A stretch of DNA of 64,000 nucleotides from Silene latifolia (GCF_048544455.1 NC_133538.1:21128469-21192468), one strand, 5' to 3'. Shown: positions 44,521 to 57,288, counted from the stretch's first letter. Notes: generated by a model from the letters alone, not told the origin. Translations and numbers: made by a program.

Positions 44521-46447
44521 CAAGCTTTGGAGGCTCCTACCCTCTTGAGGTTTGTCTACTTCTTTCTTTGTTTTATTTATTTTTATCTTGATCATAGTTG
44601 GAGAGTCCTAGCAACATAGAGGACTAACACCTCGGCCCCATTGAGGTGTTCTTATTTTATTGTTCCCACTTTGAAAATCCAAAATGACAAATTTAGTTTC
44701 ATGCATTGCATCTTGTGTGCATGAACTACCCCAACTTTTAGGACATTAGAAATAATGTCTATCTCGGTTTGGGGAAGTACATGCATACGCAACGGGAGGT
44801 AATCTAAATTACGCTCTCCGTCATAAACAAAAAAACTCATGCATCATGTAGTGTAGATTAGTATAGCTTGCATTTAGTGTAGAATTCATGCATCATGCTT
44901 GCATAGTTTCCCATCATTTTGGCCATTGAGGACAATGCCCATATTAGTGTGGGGATGGGGAATTCTAACTTAAACTTTTATTCAAAAATTCAAAAAAATC
45001 AAAAAGTTTCGAAAAAATCAAAAAAAAAATTGAAAAAAATTTGAAAATCCAAAAACAAGTTCATTTCCTTTGTAGTGTAGAATTGTATATATTGTGTTTG
45101 CTTTATCCTTGTTCACATTGAATGACTACGCCACATCCGAGACATGAGGATATTGAAGACCGCATGGTATGATCTTTCCAATCTCCTTTTTCCTCTTTAT
45201 GTTAATGACTATGTGGCTTTATTTTGATTGATGCGGTATAACAATGTAAACTTAGGACTTTCATTTAGTTTATATGTCATATTAGTTGGTAGAATCATTT
45301 GCATTAGGATGTTTATATGTTAGTTACATCATGGCAAGTAGTTTGCATGTTAGAAAATTTTGCAATACCGTCTACTTGGGAAGCTTGACAAGTGTATATA
45401 GGCCCTAGTAGATGCTTTTTCTTCTTAAGACTTTGCTTGTTAGAATATTTGTAAAACACCCTAGGATGTGTCATGCTAGTATCCTTTGACCCATGGTTTA
45501 AGGCCTAGTCAAGAGTACCTTTTGGTGTGATAACTCCTTGGCTACCGTTTATTCCAAGATGACCCTTGAAACCATGCATCATTCATCCATGTTCTACCAC
45601 ATTTTTGTCATCAAAGGGAATGGGCACAAAAATAAATCAATTTGAGTTCAATGAAATGAAAAGTGAAAGAAAGTTTGCAAAATGCATCAAATGAAAAGAG
45701 GAGCAAAAATAGACTCCTAAAGCTTCAAATATAAGGCACCCTCACTATATATGGGGTGACTTTGAAAATGTTCAAAAGAAATGCAAAGAAAAGTTGAAAA
45801 GTTGTCAAGTATTGAATTGCCAAATATCAAAAGAAATGGCAAGAAAGTGTTCTCAAATGTTATATGCCACAAGAAATTGGGGGGAAAACAAAAATAAAAG
45901 CAAACTCCCAAAGTGAAACTCAAATACTATCGATCCCTTTATCCATCGTATCCATTTTTGTGCATGGTAGAGAGGGGACGACCCTTCTTCTTGTCTAGGC
46001 AAGAGGGGGAATTCCGCGATCCTCCAGTGTTTCTAACACCATAGGGAGTCTATTCTTGACAAAAGCATTTAACGATTGAGCACAAAGGTACCCTAGCTTG
46101 ACACAATTTGGAGGTGATTTGTTGGTATCCTTCTAGGCTTAGTAGTTTGAAGAAATTGCATCTATGAAGGAGTGTGTACCCTTGAATTGTTTCCCATATA
46201 GATAATTTCCGCCACTTAGATGAGGAAAGTGGCTATTCTTTTGAAGATGCATCCATTATTTGACTTTATGTGCTTAATGTTTGGATGTGTCGCCATTTTG
46301 GCAAGACCCACCTTGCCTTGCAAGAAGGCATCCTACCTCATGGTTGTCTTGTTGTGAGTTGAAGGGGCGAAGTGAGACCCGCTAATTGTCTCATATCGGC
46401 TATGCTATTAGGTTAGTTTAAATAATGGTCCTAGTCTTTGTCACCTC
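44521..46447 (+). other. Element B 3' untranslated region with nested hairpins
   Basis: Non-coding. Visible inverted repeats: AGTCC/GGACT (44604-44625) and AACACCTC/GAGGTGTT (44626-44650). Next, CCCCAA/TTGGGG enclose a 7-bp hairpin GACATTA/TAATGTC with a GAAA loop (44729-44774). Finally CCCATC/GATGGG enclose GGCCATTG/CAATGCC with an AGGA loop (44910-44959). The third ends in 'tcggtttgggga', which repeats the 3' PPT of the element. An A-rich tract lies at 44985-45060. The remainder (45060-46440) shows no ORF or repeat. Confidence 0.6.
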
Positions 46448-46486
46448 TTTACTCGGGACGAGCAAATGTTCGGTTTGGGGATATTT
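46448..46486 (+). promoter_or_regulatory. Element B terminal hairpin and polypurine tract
   Basis: The hairpin TTTACTCG/CGAGCAAA with a GGA loop (46448-46466) is followed by 'tgttcggtttggggatatt', the PPT. The 3' LTR would start at the next base, but LARD2 is inserted there; the TSD tattt (46482-46486 and 54439-54443) includes the first base of the LTR. Confidence 0.8.
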
Positions 46487-48412
46487 TGTAACACCCCGAT
46501 TTATAAAGGATCCTCTAGCAAGACATTCCCTAATAAACCGGACTGTTACCATCTCGGTTTCCCGAGGTAGTGAATAACAAATTAAACTCCAAGGCAAATT
46601 ACATAATTTCTTTAACTTAACTTTTTACAAAACCTCATTTACATCAAATTACAAGAACTAACATAAATAAAAGTGAAAGTCTTCTAAATGATGATCTAGC
46701 TACTAAGTCCTCTGATCCAGTGTCTCACGCCCATCAAGCTCCCATCCTATCTCATAAACCTGTCAAGTCTGCTCCCCAATATTTGGATCATCACAGGTGT
46801 TCACGAATACACACGGTCAACCACGAGGTTGAGTAGAGAATACAATGAAACAACAAAATATGATATGCATGCTCCTCCGTCACCTCCACCTCCATCTCAA
46901 CTCATATCTCATAACCCGAACGCCCCCACCATACCGATCCCCGGTAGACTATATATCGACCGTAGCCGATCTGCCAGCTCGCAGCTGAGGACACCAGGGC
47001 AAGTCCTACAGAACCCGCCTGGGCCTTATCACAACATCATCATCACCCCACCACATCACCACAACATCCTCCATCTCCAATGCATATGAATGCTCAACAG
47101 TAATCAATGCAACACAATATGTATATCAATGAATGAAATCATGTCAGCTACCAAAAATGTTGTGATAACATACTCAATACGATCAGTTCAGTCAACCACA
47201 TTCCAGTATATAAATCATAACATAAATCAACAACCACAAAACAAGTCAACGTTCACAGTTTGGTCATATGAAACACAACAAGTCAACACAACTTAACAAC
47301 AACGCTGATAAGTCAAGTGTATTTCCCTACCTTTTCGCAATCCAAGCTCACACAAGCAATCAATTATGAACCTTCACATATCCATCACCTACATAACATA
47401 ATTATATATAATTACCACCTACTCAATCAAATAATCATGCACATAACCTAGACTCATCATAACTTAATAGGAATATCAGCTTAAAGAACAAACACGATTT
47501 TTCCTGATTTTCCAGCACATGACAGACTCGGAATAAAATACATAACTAATTCCAGAAAAATCAAATTGATACAAGGCCAATTGAATTGGAACCCCATGAG
47601 TCTTAGCTACAAATTATATCTAACGTGTTTTTCCCCAATTCCATACTTATCAAAGGTTTCCAGACTGATTTCTAAAAACTGACAGAAACCGTCGCATAAA
47701 AAGTATTGATTCATAAAACGAGTTTAAAACATTATTTTTCAGAAATTCCAAATCCTATTATCATCTAGACTATACAAAGATTATGTATGAAGAAGCCTCA
47801 TAACTGAATCGACATAAAAATTAAGGTTTCAAATCATTTTCCACAACCAAATCAGATTCGCGGACTTTTCAGCGACATGTTCATAAATAAATCACCTAGG
47901 ACAAACCACAAAGAATTTGACTATGAGATTTTATATGCATAAACTAGACATCAAATAAACAGGACTCTCTTTTCAAACTGTTCGAAAAAGACGACTTTAA
48001 AACAGTATAAACAATGGAATGAAATCGACTTACAAACAGGGAATCGAATTAGGTTGGAATCGATGAGCAATCTTCAATCAAATGAAAGGATCGTGTGTGT
48101 GTGTGTTGGTGTGCGTCGAAAAGAGGGAGGCGGGTGAGATGAGGGTTGTGTAGTGTTAGGGTAAAAATTAGGTTAAGAATTAGATTAAAACATGATGTTG
48201 GGTGTTGGGTTAAACATGTTATTGGGTAAACTCCAATGGGTCGAGGGTAAATGGGTTAGCTCACATCTCGAATTCCATGTAAACCCGTCTCAATTAACTT
48301 ACGAAACAACTCGATCTTACGATACAATGCGAGTCAAGTAAAATAACTTAATGTAATTATCGACTAAACAATTACTCGACTTAAATAGTAATATAAAATA
48401 CGGAGTATTACA
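46487..48412 (-). repeat. LARD2 3' LTR
   Basis: Contains the GNRA-type hairpin (46553-46566) and a short (GT)n run near 48093-48104. A Pro-rich ORF at 46829-47089 is present in both LTRs but has no domain and is not called as a gene. Confidence 0.93.
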
Positions 48413-48871
48413 GTCTTCCCCCCTTAAAATGAACTTCGTCCCGAAGTTCGCTCATCTATCACACCTCCAACATCACCGTGGATACCAAAACAGATTTCCC
48501 AGTATAAGAACTCATGAACTTAGGTCCATAAAACAAAATGTTAAAACAAAATGTTACATTCTACGCTCCTAAAAAGAAAGTTACGTCCCGGAACTTACTT
48601 CATGCAAACATATCACCACGAATCATTCCATCATCCTACTACCGTTGTTCACCTCAACCTATTAGAGCACCATACCAGTAGTTTAACTACACGCTTCTCT
48701 TACACATCAACCAACTAACAGAAGTAAGAACACCACATAGAGAACTCATTTGCATGGGTACCACACAACGAAACATCAACTTAATCAAACCAAAATCTAT
48801 AAACAAGTGCAACATAACATTAAGATTTTACAATCCTACCCAACTAAAAACATGGTTACGTCCTCGTAACC
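48413..48871 (-). promoter_or_regulatory. LARD2 PPT and three hairpin modules
   Basis: The sense strand reads 'ttaaggggggaagac' into the LTR. Hairpins: 48431-48449 (GAACTTCG/CGAAGTTC, GGA loop); 48578-48596 (AAGTT..CG/CG..AACTT with one mismatch, GGA loop); 48854-48871 (GGTTACG/CGTAACC, AGGA loop). Spacing and order parallel LARD1. Confidence 0.72.
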
Positions 48872-49157
48872 TCTTTTGAACTTTCATATACGTATGCAAC
48901 AAAATCACTGTCAACAACATGTAACAGAAAAGAACATATGATAAGAGACTGCGCATTAACATTAAAGTCGAATACAAGGTTTTATTATGGAATTAACTGA
49001 TTGTCAACAAGTAACACTTATTACTTAGCTCATGCTTAACTTAAAAACACAACATCAAACTAAAAGAACAGCAAGGACGGAGCCAAAGGTTTGCACGGTT
49101 TCATAACAGGCCGATCATGGTGTTACTAGCTCTAACGTAATAGTCCTTAGGTCGCGC

Positions 49158-49385
49158 TTACTCTGATTCTGGTGACTTTGTGTCATTCCCTTCCTGGTTC
49201 ACCTCTTCCCCAAAGTCTGGTTTGGGTGGTTCAGTCGTACTTTCGGCATCAGGTACATTAGCATAAAATACGTATCTCAGGTCACTTGATATAAAGTCAA
49301 AGGTATGCTCGGGCGGGTAACTGGCCCCGCCGCAGTAATTGGGTTCACGACATAACCTCATGCAATGGGTGGACAACTCTCTCAT
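49158..49385 (-). CDS. Short ORF in LARD2, unrecognised (downstream)
   Basis: 75 codons from an ATG, and the frame is open upstream for 9 more codons to a stop. The N-terminal half has three Cys and an aromatic-rich stretch (CMRLCREPNYCGGASYPPEH, then FISSDLRYVFYAN). The C-terminal half is acidic and Pro/Glu-rich, ending KSPESE. Composition looks protein-like rather than random. I do not recognise the family. It could be a fragment of a captured host gene or a remnant of an element-specific protein. Confidence 0.35.
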   Translation of the reverse strand: MRELSTHCMRLCREPNYCGGASYPPEHTFDFISSDLRYVFYANVPDAESTTEPPKPDFGEEVNQEGNDTKSPESE

Positions 49386-49468
49386 ATAGAAGTGTTTCTT
49401 TGTCCTTTAGTATGCCGAGTCGGGATAGTATCAATAAGGGTATACGCTCTTAACTGAGTATTAGTTAA

Positions 49469-49669
49469 TTACTCAGGGTGCCCATTATGGCCATACTTGT
49501 CCATGGCAGCACAAAGTTTCTCACAATGCTCATTGAAGTCAGTATCAAGTGACATGTAACAGTCTCGCGGGTGTACATTGTAGGGATCCATCCTACAGAG
49601 TTGAAAGCTAAACAAATTAGGACACAAGGGTGATACCGTAGAAGGTGTTAAGATACAGGATTCATTCAC
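49469..49669 (-). CDS. Short ORF in LARD2, unrecognised (upstream)
   Basis: 66 codons. The second half is well composed and charged (MDPYNVHPRDCYMSLDTD, then FNEHCEKLCAAMDKYGHNGHPE), with an internal ATG at about residue 27 that could be the true start. It lies 83 bp upstream of the other short ORF in sense orientation. Together they may be exons or two frames of one former gene. Unrecognised. Confidence 0.35.
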   Translation of the reverse strand: MNESCILTPSTVSPLCPNLFSFQLCRMDPYNVHPRDCYMSLDTDFNEHCEKLCAAMDKYGHNGHPE

Positions 49670-52495
49670 GTGGTTTAAGTGTGCGAAAGTTATATAACAA
49701 GTTTTCAGAGTAGCTGTTGTAGTACCAGGGTTTTGGTCAACTTAAGATTATCACAGTTCGCATTATCTACTAGAGAACAACAACCTTAGAAAGATCAACC
49801 ATAAGGATATACGTATACCAGCATACAATTTTAACATTAACCCCATCAAATTCCTCTCCCAAGTCAAAACTATTACTAATTCCGAACAATTGAACCATAT
49901 GCGCATTCATTCCGCCCTACTACTAATCAATCACCAGGAGTATTAAAACATGCGGTGCATATGCACTACTTAAACACTTTGAAACCATAGAAAACGTAAC
50001 ACATAATCAAAACCATTTGACTCATCAGACATGCAACACGAGTTAGTCAGTTTGTATGATATAAATTCTGGAAACATATTTCCCAATAAAAGTTACAACA
50101 TATGATCCATGACAACACTACATTACTTCCATATCACCCATGTGTTTAACATTTTAGCAACCATATCGTTCAGTTGTGTCCAGCAACTTAGTATAACTCC
50201 TTTCCAGCAAAACAAAAGATATCGCATAAATAGCTTAAACATACACATTTGCCATCATATACTTTGTAGAACCTTATCTATGATAAAAGATTAACAACTT
50301 GAACAACTTCTCCGATTTGCACGATTTGAATAATTAGGCAACTCGTAGGCTCAGTTGAATGTAACTATAACGGCTATCATTTAAACCAACGCATATCATA
50401 TGAATCATCAAAGGGTTATCCCATTATAATTGCCAGCATAGTTATCACAAACAATCTTCATCAGAATATAATTGATAGCAACGACTCGAGAATATAGATA
50501 TGTCAAATGTCGTGCTACATCCAACAGTTTCCTTTATATCACGCCCATACAATTGCAAGAATCACTTTAGCATTTTATGATAATACAACTATGAACATAT
50601 CCAATAAGGAACAACAGCACTATTTTATTATCATATCATAAGTTTAGATTCAACTGAAATAATTTAATGCGATGAAAGTATTAAATATAACTATGGGCAC
50701 ACAAACTCACATTAAAGACATTAGAACTCAGATGGCATACTACATGTGTGAACATTTAGACATACTCGTTACTACCATCCATGTGTAAACATTTAAACAT
50801 AATTATTATAAATATTCGTGCGAGTATATTAGAACAATCAAGTTAACATTTAACGCCACCAACTTTACCAGGATATGACAATATAGCTTTATATTTATAT
50901 ATATCCGACCACTATACAAATATGATGAACACCAGAGATATTACAACATGCCAAACATATATAAAATATGCAAACAACCGGACTCGTAAAAAATATTTCA
51001 CCCTCGATTAAGGATCAGATTAAGCTATTCAATTTCACTCATACTATCATGCCAACAATGTTATAAACTAAACTTTAATTTTTTTTTTTTTCACTTGTTA
51101 AGATACATAACCAATGAATATGTGTGCTAATATCATCATATAAGGACACTATAATTTCACATTAATAAGGCTCATGAAATAATCGAACAACTGTATGAAA
51201 ACTCAACATAGAACTCACATTTTACAAGTCATGATTCACGTTGTAACTTCCAAAGACCACGAACAAATAACCGTTCGATTAAAACTTGATTCATATTACT
51301 TTTATAAAATACGGAGAGTTAAAAACACAGGGGAAAAAGAATTAGGTCTAAAGCACAAGAATTCCATTTTTAAAGAATTTTACAACTCAGTTGGTCCAAA
51401 CAAGTATGTGACAGCAATTGGTCCGAAACTTAGGTCAGTTTGCAAAACTTACCATTTAATATAGAAACATCAAGAATTTTCGTGGCTTATCAATTTGAAA
51501 ACATATGCGAATCTTCTGATCGATAGAGTTAGAATTATGCAAAAATTATTAATACAATTTAAATGAGGATTTTTACAAAATCATTGGTCAAAACATCACT
51601 CCACAGGAACTTCCTGACCACAGCCCACTAAAATATTTATTACTCCTAATCCGTATATCCTATAAGCATGAAACGAACGCCAAATGAACACTAACTCACG
51701 AGGCTATCTCTCACAAAATTTTCATCGATAGGCGACAAACAGAAAACGAATGGCAGTAAGATCAATTAGAGAGTAAAATCAAACAAAACGTGTTTCAGCA
51801 CTAGGTCATTCATTTACTATGTTCCAAGCTCTTACAACCACACTATCGATACTAACCCATCCTAACTTAAATCTCACACTTTGTACTTACGTAAACATCT
51901 ATCCCATAGCATCCCTAAGCATCTCGATCTACTCCTTACATCTAAATCACGATTGCTATGACTAGAAACATGCAATTCAATAGTGTTTCTCATTACTATC
52001 ACAATACTATACTAGCATGGCTTCGGGATCACATAACCGCATATCACGAGACATAATAGCACTATCAACACGTCATTCGACATCCATCCAGATAAATATC
52101 ATCAATTCGCAATTATTTTCACGCTCACGATTACCACAATCCAACAATTATCAACCTGAACATGAAAATTTTAATTCTTATCTCCACAACATCACATGAT
52201 CACGCCATCATTCATACAAAATACTTACCGTAACGTTGTCCTGCAGCATGGTTAGAATATATGGGTCTCAAGGTATACATCAACTCGATTATATCCAAGG
52301 TTTTCCTTCTAACTACCCCATTCACTCAATTTATCTCGGGTTACCTGGTTCAAAACTGAGAGGGCAAAAGAGCACGTATTAAGGGCGCCTTCTTAACCGC
52401 ACTGTGAGCTCCTAACAGTTTATTCCCAGGGGTTCATTTTATTTAGACACATCCTACGTTCATTGGGTTCATTGGTTTAGGCCTGAGGATCGTTC

Positions 52496-52507
52496 GCTCT
52501 GATACCA
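52496..52507 (-). other. LARD2 primer-binding site
   Basis: The reverse complement reads TGGTATCAGAGC (initiator-Met tRNA type), three bases from the 5' LTR at 52511. Confidence 0.92.
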
Positions 52508-52510
52508 CTT

Positions 52511-54438
52511 TGTAACACCCCGATTTATAAAGGAGCCTCTAGCAAGACATTCCCTAATAAACCGGACTGTTACCATCTCGGTTTCCCGAGGTAGTGAATA
52601 ACAAATTAAACTCCAAGGCAAATTACATAATTTCTTTAACTTAACTTTTTACAAAACCTCATTTACATCAAATTACAAGAACTAACATAAATAAAAGTGA
52701 AAGTCTTCTAAATGATGATCTAGCTACTAAGTCTTCTGATCCAGTGTCTCACGCCCATCAAGCTCCCATCCTATCTCATAAACCTGTCAAGTCTGCTCCC
52801 CAATATTTGGATCATCACAGGTGTTCACGAATACACACGGTCAACCACGAGGTTGAGTAGAGAATACAATGAAACAACAAAATATGATATGCATGCTCCT
52901 CCGTCACCTCCACCTCCATCTCAACTCATATCTCATAACCCGGAACGCCCAGCCATACCGATCCCCGGTAGACTATATATCGACCGTAGCCGATCTGCCA
53001 CACTTCGCTTGTTGAGGACACCAGGGCAAGTCCTACAGAACCCGCCTGGGCCTTATCACAACATCATCATCACCCCACCACATCACCACAACATCCTCCA
53101 TCTCCAATGCATATGAATGCTCAACAGTAATCAATGCAACACAATATGTATATCAATGAATGAAATCATGTCACTACCAAAAATGTTGTGATAACATACT
53201 CAATACGATCCATTCAGTCAACCACATTCCAGTATATAAATCATAACATAAATCAACAACCACAAAACAAGTCAACGTTCACAGTTTGGTCATATGAAAC
53301 ACAACAAGTCAACACAACTTAACAACAACGCTGATAAGTCAAGTGTATTTCCCTACCTTTTCGCAATCCAAGCTCACACAAGCAATCAATTATGAACCTT
53401 CACATATCCATCACCTACATAACATAATTATATATAATTACCACCTACTCAATCAAATAATCATGCACATAACCTAGACTCATCATAACTTAATAGGAAT
53501 ATCAGCTTAAAGAACAAACACGATTTTTCCTGATTTTCCAGCACATGACAGACTCGGAATAAAATACATAACTAATTCCAGAAAAATCAAATTGATACAA
53601 GGCCAATTGAATTGGAACCCCATGAGTCTTAGCTACAAATTATATCTAACGTGTTTTTCCCCAATTCCATACTTATCAAAGGTTTCCAGACTGATTTCTA
53701 AAAACTGACAGAAACCGTCGCATAAAAAGTATTGATTCATAAAACGAGTTTAAAACATTATTTTTCATAAATTCCAAATCCTATTATCATCTAGACTATA
53801 CAAAGATTATGTATGAAGAAGCCTCATAACTGAATCGACATAAAAATTAAGGTTTCAAATCATTTTCCACAACCAAATCAGATTCGCGGACTTTTCAGCG
53901 ACATGTTCATAAATAAATCACCTAGGACAAACCACAAAGAATTTGACTATGAGATTTTATATGCATAAACTAGACATCAAATAAACAGGACTCTCTTTTC
54001 AAACTATTCGAAAAAGACGACTTTAAAACAGTATAAACAATGGAATGAAATCGACTTACAAACAGGGAATCGAATTAGGTTGGAATCGATGAGCAATCTT
54101 CAATCAAATGAAAGGATCGTGTGTGTGTGTGTTGGTGTGCGTCGAAAAGAGGGAGGCGGGTGAGATGAGGGTTGTGTAGTGTTAGGGTAAAAATTAGGTT
54201 AAGAATTAGATTAAAACATGATGTTGGGTGTTGGGTTAAACATGTTATTGGGTAAACTCCAATGGGTCGAGGGTAAATGGGTTAGCTCACATCTCGAATT
54301 CCATGTAAACCCGTCTCAATTAACTTACGAAACAACTCGATCTTACGATACAACGCGAGTCAAGTAAAATAACTTAATGTAATTATCGACTAAACAATTA
54401 CTCGACTTAAATAGTAATATAAAATACGGAGTATTACA
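52511..54438 (-). repeat. LARD2 5' LTR
   Basis: 1,928 bp, partner of 46487-48412, with the same GNRA-type hairpin at 52577-52590 and a slightly longer (GT)n run near 54119-54132. Confidence 0.93.
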
Positions 54439-54442
54439 TATT

Positions 54443-56221
54443 TGATGTGACCATAATTAGAGCATATTTAGTCCCCAAATTAGCCTTGTTCCCATGCTTT
54501 TTAGTGCATATTTGGGTCATTTATTGTCTTTAGTCCTTTGTTTTGCATATTCTTTGAGGTTTTGTGTCCCTGGTAGGAAAGGAGTGCAAACCTTGCATTT
54601 TCATGGCAAAATGAGGCTAAATTGATTGAATTCAATGACCAAGCATCAAAGAAAAGACAAGATTATAAGGGCTTTGTACGTACTATAGTATATGGGCAAT
54701 GATGAGAAAAGATCCTTGCATCCCCGAGGAAATCTCCAAGGATTTTATGAAGAAAATGGAAGAAAAGAAGAAGGAAAGAAGCTGTAAGACAATCCGGGCG
54801 GATTGTCCTCAAGACGCCCGTCTAGCACCCACAATCCGAGCGTCTTCCTCCACAAGACGCCCGTGCGAAACGCCCAGAATCCACTCGTCTTCCCCTTCTG
54901 GACGCCCATCCAGAAACACTCAAATCCGCTCGTCCCGTGCCCTGGACGCCCGGATTCCCTTACAGCCTTTTCGTCTTCTACAAGCTTCAAGGAAGGATGC
55001 ACATATTTTTCTAAGACCGGCGAAAAGGAGACCGGAGTCTCCCTAGAGACCGGCGATTCCTCAAGGACTTAATCGTCATTTAAGCCCTTTATAAACCCTA
55101 ATTTATATAACTAATCCTCACTATAAATACCCCATTAGTCTAATTAAAAGAGCATGTTCTTCTTAGCAATATTTAGTGTAGTTAATATCAATAAAATCTC
55201 TCTTTAATCTTGCAATCAACATTTAATCAAGTTTTAATACAAGTTTCATTTCCTTAATCTCTCTCTTGTTCATCCTTTGTTTTGGGTAATTGAAGACTAT
55301 TTGGGTTATTATTGGGAGATTGATAACCTTCCAATCTATCATCAAGTACTTCTATTGTTCTTTGCTTTATTATTGTAATCATTAGTAGGTATAATTCTCT
55401 TAATCCCTTTTTAATTATTGTTAATCACTTTCATTTATTCATCATGTTTTACTTTGTTGGTATGATTGACAACCTTGCTAGCATGTTCAACATGATAATG
55501 AGTGAGTAGTTTCCTTAGCTAGGGTTAATGGGTAATTAGGGGAAACCAACATGGGGGATGATTCATGCTTAAATTAATATGTTTTCATAGTTTATTTGCT
55601 TTCTTGTTGTGATTTCAACTTATGCACATGTTATGTTTGATGAAATACGAGCCTATGAATCCTTGCATTTTTTACCCATCACCTATCTTTTCAATGAGAC
55701 TTGTAAGACATAAACCAACTCGAGTCTCACTAAACCATGCATATAGTTGAGTAGGGAAGATTAAGTCGACTTGTAGGTGTTGTACAATCTAATCGATTCG
55801 GCTCCGGGACCCAAACTTTCCTAGGATTGTAAGATATAAACCAACTCGATCCATCACAACAATAATTGCTTGCTTATAATTTGAGAATATGTTTGTATGA
55901 TCAATTCCCATGAATCCCCTATGACCCCATGACACCCTAGTGCCTTTTATCAATTGTTTACATCCCTTTCAATTCATCTTGCTTGTTTACTTTTATTGCT
56001 ATTTAGTTTAGTGATCTTCTAGTTCAAACCCCAAATTGTGACAACCTTAGACACCACTAGTTGCAATAGAAAATCTCATCTCAATTCCCGTCCCTTGGGA
56101 TCCGACCTTTACTTACCTCATTACTAATTGTAGAGTTTTTTGTGAAGTTATAAATTGTGTTTTGGTCTAGGTGCTCCTAACGACAAGTACCGAAAACTAA
56201 ACCTCCTCGAGAGTCCGACCA
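54443..56221 (+). repeat. Element B 3' LTR
   Basis: 1,779 bp, partner of 37196-38971. TATA box at 55121-55130. Its first base is shared with the LARD2 target-site duplication. It ends CCGACCA, followed by the TSD ctttg. Confidence 0.92.
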
Positions 56222-57227
56222 CTTTGGCATCTAATTCTTCCTCAATGACTTCATCCTCATCGGAATCAGATACACCCCAGATTGCAGACAGGATTTTATG
56301 CTTAAAATCTTTCTTTGCAAAATCTCGTTTTTCTCTAGATTTGAATTCATTCCACTTGGGGCAATCTTTGATAAGGTGACCTTTCTCACCACATTTAAAA
56401 CAAGCCACCATGGAATAAGATCTTTTCTTTTGAAAACGTTTTCTACTAGCATTGTCGAACTTCTTAGGATTGTGACTATTGATCATATCTGCCATGTTAC
56501 CTGATTCCATGGCTTGTTCGTCATCTCTAGCATGTTCCTCATCACTTGAGGTTTATTTGAAAGCGAAACCTCTAGCTTTGGAACTTTCACCCGAGCGATT
56601 TGTGAGACTTAACCCGTGTGCCATGAGTGAACCCATTAGCTCATTGAGGGACAATTTGGACAGATCTCTAGCCTCCTCAATAGCCGTCACCTTCGGTTGC
56701 CATTTATCACTTAGGCTACGAAGGATCTTTCGGAATATATCCTCGGATTTGAACTCTCTACCTAGACCCTTAAGTTCATTAACAATACTAGAAAAGCGAG
56801 CAGAAAGACCATTGATTGACTCATCTTTCATCATATTGAACATCTCGTATTGTTGCATGAGAAGGTCAATACGATGCTTCCTGACTTGAGACGTTCCTTC
56901 ATATGCAAGGTTTAACGTGTCCCAAATCTCTTTAGCCGAGGTACATCCGGAGATGCGATTTATTTCTTGTTCACCGATGCCATATTGAAGAATGGACATG
57001 GCTTTAGAATTTTTCTCGACTTTACGATAGTCAGCCTCGACATAACTGTCCTCACTTTTTACGGCACTATTCCCATCAGAGTCAGTAACCGTTATAGCAA
57101 GGGGACCCTTTTGAATAATGACCCAACACTCATAATCCGTACTTTTGACGTAGTGTTCGATACGGTGCTTCCACCAGGAGTAGTTATCCCCTTTTACGAT
57201 AGTTTACTTAGTATGTTTCTCGTCCAT
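56222..57227 (-). pseudogene. Copia gag, N-terminal part
   Basis: The ATG at 57227-57225 (MDEKHTK) is followed within a few codons by a TAA. The frame then encodes a UBN2-type Copia gag domain ('DNYSWWKHRIEHYVKSTDYECW', 'KEIWDTLNLAYEGTSQVR', 'KILRSLSDKWQPKVTAIEEARDLSKLSLNEL'). After a TAA at 56553 it continues with the first zinc knuckle CFKCGEKGHLIKDC (about 56390) and an acidic stretch. Element B interrupts it at 56222; the rest lies at 37190-36276. Gag forms the particle and binds RNA. The stops fit C-to-T changes at Gln codons. Confidence 0.82.
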
Positions 57228-57275
57228 GACTATAGAATCAACTCTCTGGTAATTAACCAGCTATCAAGAGCACAA

Positions 57276-57288
57276 GGCTCTGATACCA
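57276..57288 (-). other. Copia primer-binding site
   Basis: The reverse complement reads TGGTATCAGAGCC (initiator-Met tRNA type), two bases from the LTR end. Confidence 0.9.

Larger units (their letters stand above)
48872..52495 (-). other. LARD2 interior
   Basis: AT-rich. Only two short sense-strand ORFs (49158-49385, 49469-49669) stand out. A T run lies at 51081-51091. The segment 51370-51690 is collinear with the TR-GAG leader (32600-32900). The last about 180 bp (52320-52495) form the shared leader next to the PBS. Confidence 0.65.
46487..54438 (-). mobile_element. LARD2: young non-autonomous LTR retrotransposon
   Basis: 7,952 bp with LTRs of 1,926 and 1,928 bp, ends tgtaacaccc ... gtattaca, perfect TSD tattt (46482-46486, 54439-54443). 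PBS (52496-52507) and PPT (48413-48428) give minus orientation. The LTRs are almost identical by eye, the clearest block difference being near 46970-46990 versus 52996-53015. This is therefore the youngest insertion in the nest. The 4.1-kb interior has no gag or pol domain, only two short ORFs. Leader, PPT modules and LTR end match LARD1 and TR-GAG. Confidence 0.93.
37196..56221 (+). mobile_element. Athila-like Gypsy element B (no RT/integrase), with nested LARD2
   Basis: LTRs 37196-38971 (1,776 bp) and 54443-56221 (1,779 bp), ends TGATGTGA ... CGACCA, perfect 5-bp TSD ctttg at 37191-37195 and 56222-56226. PBS TGGCGCCG type, then gag, protease and an uninterrupted env-like ORF, with about 1 kb of spacer where RT, RNase H and integrase should be. 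It is therefore a non-autonomous Athila derivative. LARD2 (46487-54438) sits in its PPT/LTR junction. It inserted into the Copia gag on the opposite strand. The LTRs are very similar, suggesting a fairly recent insertion. Confidence 0.92.

Noticed and set aside
46829..47089. 86-codon Pro-rich ORF repeated at 52853-53116
   Set aside because: Repeated because it lies in the LARD2 LTRs; it differs by indels between copies without frame conservation and has no domain.
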